A DNA stretch of 12,134 nucleotides from an uncultured Oscillochloris sp. (GTDB lineage: Bacteria > Chloroflexota > Chloroflexia > Chloroflexales > Chloroflexaceae). Both the position numbers and the translations under genes were made by a program. The notes beneath the pieces were generated by a model. That model had not been told where the DNA came from and searched no databases. It saw only the letters and a list, made by a program, of their open reading frames with translations. This document shows, piece after piece, positions 1 through 7,332 of the stretch (the first letter of the stretch is position 1; each line of letters starts with the position of its first letter). The stretch covers positions 1 through 12,134 of the forward strand of contig CAIRDL010000372.1 of assembly GCA_903877345.1 (NCBI GenBank), given 5' to 3'.

Positions 1-1734
1 CGCCCCGATGTGCAACCCACCAACGACCCCAGTGTGTGGAATGTCGTCAACCCAGTGCCGATTGACATTGGTGCCGACGTTTTGCACCGCACTGCGCTAC
101 GATCCGGCAAATTGATCAATGGCGAGGGCGTCACGGTAGCGGTTGTTGACTCAGGCGTCTACTTTGATGCAACGGTGCGGGCCGCGCTTGGGAAGGTGGT
201 CACCCGCCAATTCCTCGGTCAGGCTGACTTCATCAACAGCACGTGTCAGACCGCAACCAACACTAAGGGCAAGTCGCGGGTCGTGGGCAATCAGCGCGAA
301 AACTTCTGCTGGCTTGACCACGCTGATACCAGCGATGGGTACGGTCACGGCACAGCTGTGGCAAGCATTATCTGGAACAACTTCACCGATGCCAACACTG
401 GGGTAAGCCTCGGCGTCGCCCCTGGTGCTTCGGTGCTTAGCGTGCGCGTACTCGACGATGAGGGCCAGGGTAGTTACGAGACGGTAATCAAGGGTATTCA
501 GTTCGTGGTCAATCAGCAGGCGCGCTACGACGTGCGGGTGATGAACCTCTCGATTAGTGCCCTGCCGAGCGTACCCTACTTTGTTGACCCGCTGAACCGT
601 GCCGTTGAGAAGGCTTGGCTCAAGGGGATCACCGTCGTGGTTGCTGCTGGCAATGATGGCCCCACGCCAGGTTCGGTGACGGTACCGGGCAATGACCCCT
701 ACGTGCTCACCGTGGGTGCCCTGGATGAGAAGCGCACCCCCGGCTACTGGGCAGACGATGAACTTCCCACGTGGTCTGCGGCTGGCCCGACGGGTGATGG
801 CTTCGTTAAGCCTGACCTAGTGGCGCCTGGCGTGAACATTATCTCGTTCATGTACAAAGACCCGACCGACATGACGAAGTCGCAGCGCATCGTACAGGTA
901 CACCCTGACAATGCAGCGACCACTAGCCTCTTCCGCATGAACGGTACCAGTATGTCGGCGGCGGTTGCCTCGGGTGTGGTAGCCCTGGTGATCCAGGCCA
1001 ACCCGAAGCTCAAGCCCGACCAGATTAAGTACCGCATGATGGCGGCGGCCCGTCCGGCGGCGGTAGGTACCCCGTCTACATTGGTCTACCCGGTTTTCCG
1101 CCAGGGTATGGGGCGGATCTGGGCTCCCGATGCTGCCCTTGGGACGTTCGCATCGAATGGCAATGGCAACCCAGGGATGAATTTGCGGGCTGACCTGTTG
1201 CACGGGTTCCTTGAGGCAGAAGATCTGGCCTTCCATTACCAGGGTCCGATCCGGAGCGTTGCCAGCCAAGACGGCGCGGCCCAACTCTACTACCTGAACT
1301 TCGCGAATGGGCAGGTACTCGGTCTCGGCTCTTGGTCGGGACAGACCGGTTGGCTCGATGCAGGCGTGATGAGCAGTCGGCGGCTCGTCTGGGTCATTGG
1401 CGGTGCCCCCCTAGACAGCGCACAGATTAAGTGGGCGGGTGGTGTGTCACTTGAGAGTATTGCGATTGACCCGAGCCGCCGGTTGGTGTGGGTGATTGAC
1501 CGACAGATTTGGGAGGATATTTCGGCTTGGACAGGCGCAAACTTGGCGTGGCAGGGTGCGGCGTCGGTGGAGCCGAGCCGCCGGTTGGTCTGGGTGGTGG
1601 GTCGTACAGCATGGGAAGGCGGAGTCATTTGGTCCCAGGCTGCGGTGGAGCCGAGTCGGCGATTGGTCTGGGTGGTAAACACTGATCTAACGACAGCGAC
1701 CGTCCAGAGCACAAGCTGGGTCGAGACGCCGTAA
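1..1734 (+). CDS. S8 (subtilisin-family) serine peptidase with C-terminal SRRLVWV repeats, 5' end missing
   Basis: A subtilase that hydrolyses peptide bonds, probably outside the membrane. The reading frame is open from base 1; the GTG at base 10 has no ribosome site, so the real start and any signal peptide lie upstream. Counting visible residues from base 1, the catalytic triad is complete: Asp50 (VAVVDSGV), His116 (GYGHGTAVAS) and Ser317 (NGTSMSAAVASG), with the oxyanion Asn218 (VVVAAGNDGP). Between Asp and His is an insertion carrying two cysteines (82 and 103) that could form a disulfide, which fits export. The catalytic domain ends near residue 380. The remaining ~195 residues are Trp-rich and contain four copies of SRRLVWV (first Arg at 460, 493, 527, 553). 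The gene ends TAA and is followed directly by an intrinsic terminator. The family call is secure; the substrate and the role of the repeats are unknown. Confidence 0.93.
   Translation, partial: RPDVQPTNDPSVWNVVNPVPIDIGADVLHRTALRSGKLINGEGVTVAVVDSGVYFDATVRAALGKVVTRQFLGQADFINSTCQTATNTKGKSRVVGNQRENFCWLDHADTSDGYGHGTAVASIIWNNFTDANTGVSLGVAPGASVLSVRVLDDEGQGSYETVIKGIQFVVNQQARYDVRVMNLSISALPSVPYFVDPLNRAVEKAWLKGITVVVAAGNDGPTPGSVTVPGNDPYVLTVGALDEKRTPGYWADDELPTWSAAGPTGDGFVKPDLVAPGVNIISFMYKDPTDMTKSQRIVQVHPDNAATTSLFRMNGTSMSAAVASGVVALVIQANPKLKPDQIKYRMMAAARPAAVGTPSTLVYPVFRQGMGRIWAPDAALGTFASNGNGNPGMNLRADLLHGFLEAEDLAFHYQGPIRSVASQDGAAQLYYLNFANGQVLGLGSWSGQTGWLDAGVMSSRRLVWVIGGAPLDSAQIKWAGGVSLESIAIDPSRRLVWVIDRQIWEDISAWTGANLAWQGAASVEPSRRLVWVVGRTAWEGGVIWSQAAVEPSRRLVWVVNTDLTTATVQSTSWVETP
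1372..1671 (+). repeat. Four in-frame copies of a SRRLVWV-coding repeat
   Basis: Copies of the coding unit for (D/E)PSRRLVWV begin near 1372, 1468, 1570 and 1648. Copies 2 to 4 are nearly identical in DNA (GAGCCGAGCCGCCGGTTGGT type), while copy 1 is more diverged (SSRRLVWV). Spacing between copies is 33, 34 and 26 residues, and each is preceded by a Trp-containing linker. This indicates stepwise duplication inside the protease tail. Confidence 0.85.
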
Positions 1735-1756
1735 GCGTACGAACCACGAGAGTAAG

Positions 1757-1796
1757 AACCGACGCAGTGGGGGAAACCCCGCCGCGTCGGTTTTTT
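1757..1796 (+). terminator. Intrinsic terminator of the S8 peptidase gene
   Basis: AACCGACGC (1757-1765) pairs perfectly with GCGTCGGTT (1784-1792). A G-rich/C-rich inner stem (GGGG 1769-1772 with CCCC 1777-1780) continues it, closing on a short GAAA loop, and the hairpin runs into TTTTTT (1791-1796). It sits 22 bases after the stop codon, between two convergent genes. The opposite strand lacks a clear U tract, so it probably works mainly rightward. Confidence 0.9.
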
Positions 1797-1801
1797 GTGC
1801 A

Positions 1802-4800
1802 TCAAAGGTGAGGCGCGGTTGCCGCGAGAGTAGCCAGGACTGCGTAGGCGCGGGCGAGATCGAAGGCAGCACCGAGTTCATTGAACTTAGTCACAGCCTC
1901 AGCGAGGGCGATACGGGCGGAGGCATAGCTTGCGGGCTCTCTGGCGCGAATGCTACCGAGCGTGAGCAGGCTTAGACCAAGTTGGTAGGCGTCACCACGC
2001 TCGCGGCACTGCGCCTCGGCAGACTCGGCGAGGGACACGGCCAACGCCAGATCACCCTGGCGAGCACGAATCTCCGCCAGAGCGCGTAGGGCCTCGGTTT
2101 CTTGCTCAGCGAGGTCGGTCTCGCGAGCTAGAGCCAGAGCCTCTTCAGCTAGTTGGGCACCAGCTTCGAGATCACCTTGATGGGCATACACGAGGGCTTG
2201 AAGCCAGCGTACCTGAATGATCTCGTCGTCGCTGACGGCTTCAAGGTGGTCGGCGGCATCCGCCAAATGGATTGCTGCCTCAGCTAATCGACCGTCAATC
2301 AGGGCCAAGTGGGCTAGTCCGATGGTGGCGCGCACTAACCCAAGCTCCTCGCCGAGCCGCGCACTGATGGTTCGACTCAGGCTAAGCGCTTCGGTCGCAT
2401 GGACATGGTCGCCCATTGCCATATGGACGAGGCCGAGATTGGCTAAGGTGAGGGCTTGGTCGGGCATGTAGCCAATTGCACGGCGCAAGCGCAAGGCTTG
2501 TTCAAGGCTTTCGAGGGCGGCCGGCCAGCGCCCGCAGACGTAGTGCAGGCTCCCTAGGTTGTCATAAGCAGCGGCGGTGCCGGGGGCGTACCCGAGCCGG
2601 TCGTAGATTGCGAGGCTGCGTTCAACATACATGACAGCAGAGTCCAACTGGTTCTGCTCGTAGAACACGCCACCAAGAATGCGATACAGACTGGCGAGGG
2701 TGAGCGGATCATCGGCACCGTCAGTTGTGCGGGTGGCTGCTTGGGCGATAGCGAGCGCTTCGTCGAGTTGACCCTGCCGCAAACGTACCGAGGCTAGCCG
2801 GTGTTGGAGTACGCGTCGGGCAGTTGGGTGGGCGTCTACGCCAGTTTGATCAAGCAAAGTGAGACCAGCTTGGGCGTGATCAACTGCTTGGTCGAGTTGA
2901 CCTTCGCGCATACGTATATCGGCAAGCTCACTGAGCAACTGGACGCCAAGTTCACGCCAGGTGAGCCGTTCGATCAAGCTGGCTTGGAGGCGTTCAGCGG
3001 CATCTTCCAGCACAAGACCCGCCTCGGCGATGTCGCCGGTGGCTTTAAGGGCGCGGGCCAGACCGAGGCGGGCTGACAAGGCATGCTGACCATGCCCAGT
3101 CGGGTAGGTCGCCATGAGCGTAATGGCCTGACGGTAGTGCTGCACCGCCGTCTCGCCCGCAAACCGACGCTCGCCGCAGCTTGCGGCATCAAGCAAATAG
3201 GGGATGGCTAGGTGGGGCGTGGCACTCTCGGTATACTGCTTCGCTAACGCCTCCGTACGCTCCTCGCCAGTCCAACACGCTTCAGCCACAATCGCCTCGG
3301 CGACCAAGGTGTGGCGCTGCCGACGGTCGCGGCGCAGAATCGTCTCGTAGATCGTATCCTGGGTCAGCACATGTTGGAAGGCGCAACTGCCTTCGGCATC
3401 AACGATACCGTTCAGGAAGCCACGGGAGGTCAAGTCATCGAGGCGGCTTTGGGTTGCGTTCGGGTCGCCGCCATCGAGGCGAACCAAGAGCCGTGCGGGT
3501 GCGGCGCGACCCACTACGGCGAGTTGCTGGAGCAGCAACCGCAGATCGGAGGGTAGATGGTCGAAACGGGCTAAGATTAAGTCGCGGAGGCCACCCGGTA
3601 CGCCAGCGAGTAAATCATCTGCGTGCGGTGCTGCCGTCCAGCCGTAGTCGTCAAGCACCAACCCGCCTTGCTCGATCAACATCCGGATCAATTCTTCGAT
3701 ATAGAGCGGATTGCCAGCGGCTCGTTCGAGAATGCGGGCTGCCAGTTCAAGGGTTGCGGGGGCGGGGTGGCGCAACATCGAACTGATGAGGGCATGACCG
3801 TCAGCGGGGCTGAGGGGGGCAAGCCTGAGGCTGACGGGCGCAGCCTGGGTGCCATCTATGGTCGGCAGCAGATCGGTTTCGGGATCGCGTGAGACGAGGA
3901 CGAAGGCGAGCGGGGCATCAGTAGTGGTCGCGATCAGCGAACGTACCACCCCGCGTGAAGGTGCATCGGCCCAGTGCAGGTCATCGCAGAAGAGCGCGAT
4001 TGGCGTAGCCTCAGCGGCGGCGATGAGCGCCTGCCGGATGGCCGCTTCGACTTGGCGCTGGAGCATCGCCGGATCGAGCGTCGCGAGCGTTTGTACCGCC
4101 TCGGGAGCCTGCTCAATATCAATGGCGTACTGGAGATAGGGCAGAATCTCGGCTGGGAGGGCATACTCGTGCGCGAAAGCTTCTAGGGCGTCGTGGGCAT
4201 CCCACGGACGGGCGGGCACGCCCACGACGGCGCGCAAAAGCTCACCCGCGAGGTAGAGGGGGCTGTGGCGGGTGTGCGAGAGACTGGCGCAACGGCAACA
4301 GCGGAGCGGGAGGGTCAGCGCGGCGGTGTGCAACTCGGCGACGAGGCGGCTTTTACCGATCCCAGCATCCCCAGAGATCACGGCGACCCGTTGGTGCTGA
4401 TCAGCGCACATGACTCCGAGGAGTTGCTGGAGGATGGCGAGGTCGGCATCGCGGCCCATCATGGGTGCGGCAAGGCCCGCGATACCGCGCAGTGAGCCGG
4501 GTTGGGCGGCTGGGCCGAATGGGCGGTAGGTCTGGAGCGGTTCCTCGACCCCTTTGACGAAAAGTGGCGGCTGGGCCTCGTAGGCGAAGAGCGGGGCGGT
4601 GCGGGCGTGAGTAGTGACGCTTACCAGCACGGTGCCGGGTGTGGCCGACTTCTCAAGGCGCGAAGCCAGGTTTACCGCATCGCCAAGGACCGTATACTCA
4701 CCGTGGAGGTCGCCACCAATCGTACCCGCCACCATGGGGCCAGTGTTGATACCGATGCGAACTTGGAAGCTGAAGCCATACTCATCGGCGACTCTGGCGC

Positions 4801-5170
4801 GGAGTGGGGCCAGGATCTGTTGCATTTCAAGGGCGGCGCACACGGCCCGTTCGGGGTCATTCTCGTGTGAGGTTGGCACCCCGAAAAGCGCCATCAGCCC
4901 GTCGCCAGTAAACTTATTCACCATGCCTTCGTAGCGGTCAATCACCGCCGCCAACAGGCGCATGGTTTCGTCCATCCAGACGAAAACCTGCTCACTGTTC
5001 ATGCTATGCGAGGCAGCGGTGAAGTTGGTCACATCAAGGAAGAGAACGGTGGCCTCGCGTTGAGCATTTGAGCCGTCGAGGGGTGTCGCTGCATCAAGTT
5101 GGGTACGACAGTAGCCACAGAAGCGGTGATCTTCTGGAACGTAGCGGTCACATGAAGGGCACTGGCGCAT
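1802..5170 (-). CDS. Class III nucleotide cyclase / AAA-type ATPase / TPR signalling protein
   Basis: Predicted cytosolic protein that makes a cyclic nucleotide (probably cAMP) under control of an ATPase and TPR sensor region. Numbered from the ATG at 5170 (1122 aa): a zinc ribbon at the N-terminus (Cys4, 7, 18, 21); a cyclase domain ~38-215 with metal-binding Asp46 (LFLDVTNFT) and Asp90 (KFTGDGLMALFG), Lys86 and Thr160 at the base-recognition positions, and Asn167/Arg171 (DAVNLASR) for the transition state; a P-loop ATPase with Walker A GDAGIGKS (267-274) and Walker B IALFCDD (391-397) followed by LHWAD; then TPR-like helices from ~650 to the end. Lys plus Thr is the class IIIb pattern. No membrane segment is seen. 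The frame also offers TTG (5182) and GTG (5179), but ATG 5170 has GGTGAG four bases upstream and starts directly on the zinc ribbon. This architecture is common in Chloroflexota and Actinobacteria; the signal sensed is unknown. Confidence 0.93.
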   Translation of the reverse strand: MRQCPSCDRYVPEDHRFCGYCRTQLDAATPLDGSNAQREATVLFLDVTNFTAASHSMNSEQVFVWMDETMRLLAAVIDRYEGMVNKFTGDGLMALFGVPTSHENDPERAVCAALEMQQILAPLRARVADEYGFSFQVRIGINTGPMVAGTIGGDLHGEYTVLGDAVNLASRLEKSATPGTVLVSVTTHARTAPLFAYEAQPPLFVKGVEEPLQTYRPFGPAAQPGSLRGIAGLAAPMMGRDADLAILQQLLGVMCADQHQRVAVISGDAGIGKSRLVAELHTAALTLPLRCCRCASLSHTRHSPLYLAGELLRAVVGVPARPWDAHDALEAFAHEYALPAEILPYLQYAIDIEQAPEAVQTLATLDPAMLQRQVEAAIRQALIAAAEATPIALFCDDLHWADAPSRGVVRSLIATTTDAPLAFVLVSRDPETDLLPTIDGTQAAPVSLRLAPLSPADGHALISSMLRHPAPATLELAARILERAAGNPLYIEELIRMLIEQGGLVLDDYGWTAAPHADDLLAGVPGGLRDLILARFDHLPSDLRLLLQQLAVVGRAAPARLLVRLDGGDPNATQSRLDDLTSRGFLNGIVDAEGSCAFQHVLTQDTIYETILRRDRRQRHTLVAEAIVAEACWTGEERTEALAKQYTESATPHLAIPYLLDAASCGERRFAGETAVQHYRQAITLMATYPTGHGQHALSARLGLARALKATGDIAEAGLVLEDAAERLQASLIERLTWRELGVQLLSELADIRMREGQLDQAVDHAQAGLTLLDQTGVDAHPTARRVLQHRLASVRLRQGQLDEALAIAQAATRTTDGADDPLTLASLYRILGGVFYEQNQLDSAVMYVERSLAIYDRLGYAPGTAAAYDNLGSLHYVCGRWPAALESLEQALRLRRAIGYMPDQALTLANLGLVHMAMGDHVHATEALSLSRTISARLGEELGLVRATIGLAHLALIDGRLAEAAIHLADAADHLEAVSDDEIIQVRWLQALVYAHQGDLEAGAQLAEEALALARETDLAEQETEALRALAEIRARQGDLALAVSLAESAEAQCRERGDAYQLGLSLLTLGSIRAREPASYASARIALAEAVTKFNELGAAFDLARAYAVLATLAATAPHL

Positions 5171-5232
5171 TGTGCTCACCAAATCGCCTACCGCGCTGAC
5201 CAGGAGTGTTCCAGGCAGGCGCTACGGGGTCA

Positions 5233-5265
5233 CAGACGTTGTATAGCCTTAGTATACATGGTCTG
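5233..5265. promoter_or_regulatory. 33-bp interrupted dyad, candidate operator
   Basis: The sequence reads CAGAC-N2-TGTATA-N7-TATACA-N2-GTCTG. All 11 specified bases of one half match the reverse complement of the other, centred on 5249. It lies 63 bp upstream of the cyclase ATG and contains TATACT on the minus strand, which could serve as that gene's -10 although no good -35 is seen. Two half-sites of this spacing are typical of a dimeric regulator; the cognate protein is not identifiable. Confidence 0.5.
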
Positions 5266-5377
5266 AGCGACGCAGCGGGTGGCAAGCATGACGGGCACAC
5301 AGCATTGGGCAGCGCTGCGGTTGGCGGGTCGGGGTCAGGAGTTGCCAACGGTGATGTTATGCACTCTAACGGCCTGG

Positions 5378-5406
5378 TTGCCGAATAAGCCACGAACAGG
5401 TATAGT
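5378..5406 (+). promoter_or_regulatory. Sigma70-type promoter for the 81-aa gene
   Basis: TTGCCG (5378-5383), a spacer of exactly 17, and TATAGT (5401-5406) match the housekeeping consensus at 4/6 and 5/6. Transcription would begin near 5413, giving a leader of about 37 bases that ends in a strong ribosome site. The rest of the spacer 5171-5449 shows only the dyad described separately. Confidence 0.6.
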
Positions 5407-5449
5407 ATGCACGTTAGCTGACTGCTGCTCTGCATCCCGGAGGAGTGTT

Positions 5450-5695
5450 ATGACCCTTGAGGAAGCTATCGCCGAGATCAGCCGGCGGGTACTCACCGCT
5501 TGCCCTGAGGCCGTGCTGCGGGTCGCCCATGTTTCGCCTGAGGAGGCCAGCATCCGTGCCTACACCCCCGCCGGTGCCGAGGTGGCGATCAAACAGGCGA
5601 CCCTCGACTACACCATCGAACTCCTAACTGGTGAGGGTCTTGATGTCCAGGTGCTTGTGTACGACATCGCAACCTCGTTGCCGCCCGAAGCCTAA
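5450..5695 (+). CDS. Small unrecognised protein, 81 aa
   Basis: I do not recognise this family. The frame is open from 5279, but ATG 5450 is preceded by GGAGGAG (5439-5445) at ideal distance and by a promoter at 5378-5406, so it is the start. The product begins MTLEEAIAEISRRV and ends SLPPEA. Its pattern suggests helix (2-16), two strands (VLRVAHV and SIRAYT), a strand/helix (EVAIKQATLDYTIELLTGEG) and a final strand (DVQVLVYDIA): a compact soluble alpha/beta domain without signal peptide, membrane segment or cysteine cluster (one Cys). It stands alone between the divergent cyclase gene and the convergent aroQ gene. Clean start signals make it a real gene; the function is open. Confidence 0.75.
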   Translation: MTLEEAIAEISRRVLTACPEAVLRVAHVSPEEASIRAYTPAGAEVAIKQATLDYTIELLTGEGLDVQVLVYDIATSLPPEA

Positions 5696-5707
5696 GCGGC
5701 CCCCACA

Positions 5708-5767
5708 GACCGTTGACTGCCGAGGGGCGTTGTGCCTGCGCATGTTGCCCTGCGGCGGTCAACGGTC
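5708..5767. terminator. Long hairpin between convergent genes, possible two-way terminator
   Basis: GACCGTTGACTGCCG (5708-5722) pairs with CGGCGGTCAACGGTC (5753-5767) over 15 bp with one U-G pair. The 30-base loop can pair further (AGGG near 5723 with CCCT near 5748). It begins 13 bp after the 81-aa gene and its right arm includes the last codons and stop of aroQ. There is no T tract on either side, so it may instead be a repeated palindromic element or an mRNA-protecting structure. Confidence 0.55.
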
Positions 5768-6202
5768 AGCGGCCAACGTTTCGATCAGCCATTCGAGGGC
5801 CAGTACGTAGCCTCGCCAACCTAGGCCCGTGATCTGCCCTGTGGCGACGGGCGCGATCACCGAGGTGTGCCGGAACGGTTCGCGCCGATAGACGTTCGAC
5901 AGATGCACCTCGATGATGGGGGTTGCCAGGGCTGCCAGGGCGTCGCGTAGCGCTAGTCCGTAGTGTGTCAGCGCTCCTGGGTTGATAATGATCCCCGCCG
6001 CCGTCCATCCTTCCCCTTGCAAGCAGTCCACCAAGGCGCCCTCGTGGTTCGACTGGACGCTCAGGAGGCGGAACCCCGCCGTTGCCGCACGGGTCGCCAG
6101 CGCCGCATCAATCTCGGCTAGGGTCGTGCGCCCGTAGATTTCCGGCTCACGCCGCCCCAGCATGTTCAGGTTCGGGCCGTGGATTACGACAATGGTCAGC
6201 AT
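5759..6202 (-). CDS. aroQ: Type II 3-dehydroquinate dehydratase
   Basis: Third enzyme of the shikimate pathway: removes water from 3-dehydroquinate to give 3-dehydroshikimate in the cytosol; the family usually forms dodecamers. The 147-aa length is normal. Visible family motifs are GPNLNMLGRREPEIYG (residues 9-24) with catalytic Tyr23 and the flexible-loop Arg17, SNHEGALVD (51-59), the substrate-binding INPGALTHY (73-81; Asn74, His80), and IEVHLSNVYRREPFRHTSV (97-115) with catalytic His100 and Arg111. The usual SNHEGEIVD segment reads SNHEGALVD here, a mild change. ATG 6202 begins 11 bp after the stop of the upstream AP2-like gene, with AAAGG before it, so the two are probably translated together. 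No other aro gene is in the window. Confidence 0.97.
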   Translation of the reverse strand: MLTIVVIHGPNLNMLGRREPEIYGRTTLAEIDAALATRAATAGFRLLSVQSNHEGALVDCLQGEGWTAAGIIINPGALTHYGLALRDALAALATPIIEVHLSNVYRREPFRHTSVIAPVATGQITGLGWRGYVLALEWLIETLAADR

Positions 6203-6213
6203 GGGCCATACCT

Positions 6214-7221
6214 TTAGTGTTGTATCGTCGCGAGAACCACCCGGGCAGTGCGCCCAAGCCGTCGCTGCTCGGCCTCGGCCCGGATGCGCCGCGCTAAAGC
6301 GAGGGCCGCCCGCTCCCCGTGTTTGTCAATGGAGATGCTGGTGCGGCGCTGGCGACCATTCTCATACCACGTCACCTGAAGGATGGGGTGACCGGCGCGG
6401 ATGAGGCGGGTCACTCCAGGAATGCCGGTGTTGCTGGCCGCCTTGCCGATGATCAGTTGCTCTGTGCGCGGCTTCCCCAACTCACGCTCTTGCTGGTCGC
6501 GCCAATCAAGGGCTGCAGCGAGGGCACCGAGGCGGTCGCCGTGCTTGTTATCGGCAAAAAACTTCTGCCGTCGCACTCCCGCCCACGTAACTCGCACCAT
6601 ATAGCCGACCATGTGCCGCTCGGGGTAATCGCAACGGGTGAGTCCCTTGTGCTGAACCTGTTTATCCTCACGCCGTCGCCCACCGCCACGTCGCCGCACC
6701 ACGATAGGCGCGGTCGGGGACGCCACGCTCGGCGCGGGCGACGGTGAGGTGGGTGGGGACGCCACGCTCGGCGCGGACGACGGTGAGGCGGGCGGCGGTG
6801 GGGTGGGCGTTGCACCTGAAGTTAGCGCGGGTGCCGGTGAATTGGCCTGCCGAGATGGGACAGGCTCAGCTTCACGGAGGATGCGTGCGGGTGGCGGGGC
6901 GGGGGCAAGGTTGAGGAAAAGCGCCGGGTCCTCTAGATCAGGGAGAGATGGCGGCGGCGGGGCGGGAGCAGGCGGGGCGGGGCGTTCACGCCGCCCCGGA
7001 GCCTGCGGGGGCGGCATGAGTTCCCAGGTACGCCGCACGGCAGGGCCACCGCCGCGCACTTCGCCCATACGTTCAAGCTGTTCAAGGGCCTTCCAAATTT
7101 CAGGCAGCGACGTGAAACCTAGGCTTTGGAGCTGCGCGACTAGGGTGGTTGTGCCCATTTTGCCATCCGCTTGGAGCAGCGTGCGGATAGCTTGGTTGAG
7201 GGTGGAAACGTCGGCGGACAT
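6214..7221 (-). CDS. Putative DNA-binding protein: winged-helix-like N-terminus, Pro-rich linker, two AP2-like domains
   Basis: 335 aa from ATG 7221, chosen because AGAAGGT lies just upstream; the frame extends to 7275 without such support. Residues ~5-68 (LNQAIRTLLQ to RRTWELM) look like a small winged-helix domain. Residues ~70-175 are a disordered Pro/Ala/Ser linker with a 13-residue tandem duplication (PPASPSSAPSVAS then PPTSPSPAPSVAS), followed by a basic patch (RRRGGGRRRED). The C-terminal half contains two related units, GLTR..VRVTW..KHGDR..AL (193-249) and GVTR..LQVTW..KHGER..AL (269-323), each resembling the three strands plus helix of AP2/ERF DNA-binding domains. Bacterial AP2 domains are best known from HNH homing endonucleases; no nuclease motif is seen here. 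A role as a regulator or nucleoid-type protein is inference. It lies between hypD and aroQ on the same strand. Confidence 0.8.
   Translation of the reverse strand: MSADVSTLNQAIRTLLQADGKMGTTTLVAQLQSLGFTSLPEIWKALEQLERMGEVRGGGPAVRRTWELMPPPQAPGRRERPAPPAPAPPPPSLPDLEDPALFLNLAPAPPPARILREAEPVPSRQANSPAPALTSGATPTPPPPASPSSAPSVASPPTSPSPAPSVASPTAPIVVRRRGGGRRREDKQVQHKGLTRCDYPERHMVGYMVRVTWAGVRRQKFFADNKHGDRLGALAAALDWRDQQERELGKPRTEQLIIGKAASNTGIPGVTRLIRAGHPILQVTWYENGRQRRTSISIDKHGERAALALARRIRAEAEQRRLGRTARVVLATIQH
6716..6793 (-). repeat. 39-bp in-frame tandem duplication in the Pro-rich linker
   Basis: Two adjacent 39-bp units (6716-6754 and 6755-6793) differ at only a few positions and encode 13 residues each. 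The duplication keeps frame, so linker length can change without breaking the protein. Confidence 0.85.
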
Positions 7222-7265
7222 AAGGACCTTCTTAAACGCAAACAACCGCGAGCTTCTTCTCTTCC

Positions 7266-7297
7266 AGTGTAGCACGATCTGGGCAATGCACAGTCAA
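7266..7297 (-). promoter_or_regulatory. Possible extended -10 promoter for the AP2-like gene
   Basis: On the minus strand, TGCTACACT (7274-7266) resembles an extended -10 (TGn plus TACACT, 4/6). TTGACT (7297-7292) lies 20 bases upstream, which is longer than ideal. It falls in the 111-bp gap between hypD and the AP2-like gene, where nothing else was seen. Weak evidence. Confidence 0.3.
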
Positions 7298-7332
7298 CTG
7301 GTTGGGCGCGTTAGACATGGGGCAACTGGGCT

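Noticed and set aside
1290..1805. 171-aa minus-strand frame with repeated TQTNRRLGS
   Set aside because: It is the antisense shadow of the SRRLVWV repeats of the S8 peptidase, crosses the terminator, and has no ribosome site or family match.
3181..3786. 201-aa plus-strand frame inside the cyclase gene
   Set aside because: Arg/Gly/Ser-rich composition typical of an out-of-frame GC-rich sequence; lies fully within a well-supported gene on the other strand.
4193..4870. Two plus-strand frames (100 and 122 aa) opposite the cyclase and ATPase domains
   Set aside because: Antisense to conserved catalytic motifs, with no start signals of their own.
5233..5265. LexA/SOS box
   Set aside because: The dyad does not contain GAAC-N4-GTTC or CTGT-N8-ACAG at the proper spacing.
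5279..5449. N-terminal extension of the 81-aa protein to 138 aa
   Set aside because: The extra part has no ribosome site, covers the promoter, and has a composition unlike the rest; GGAGGAG before 5450 settles the start.
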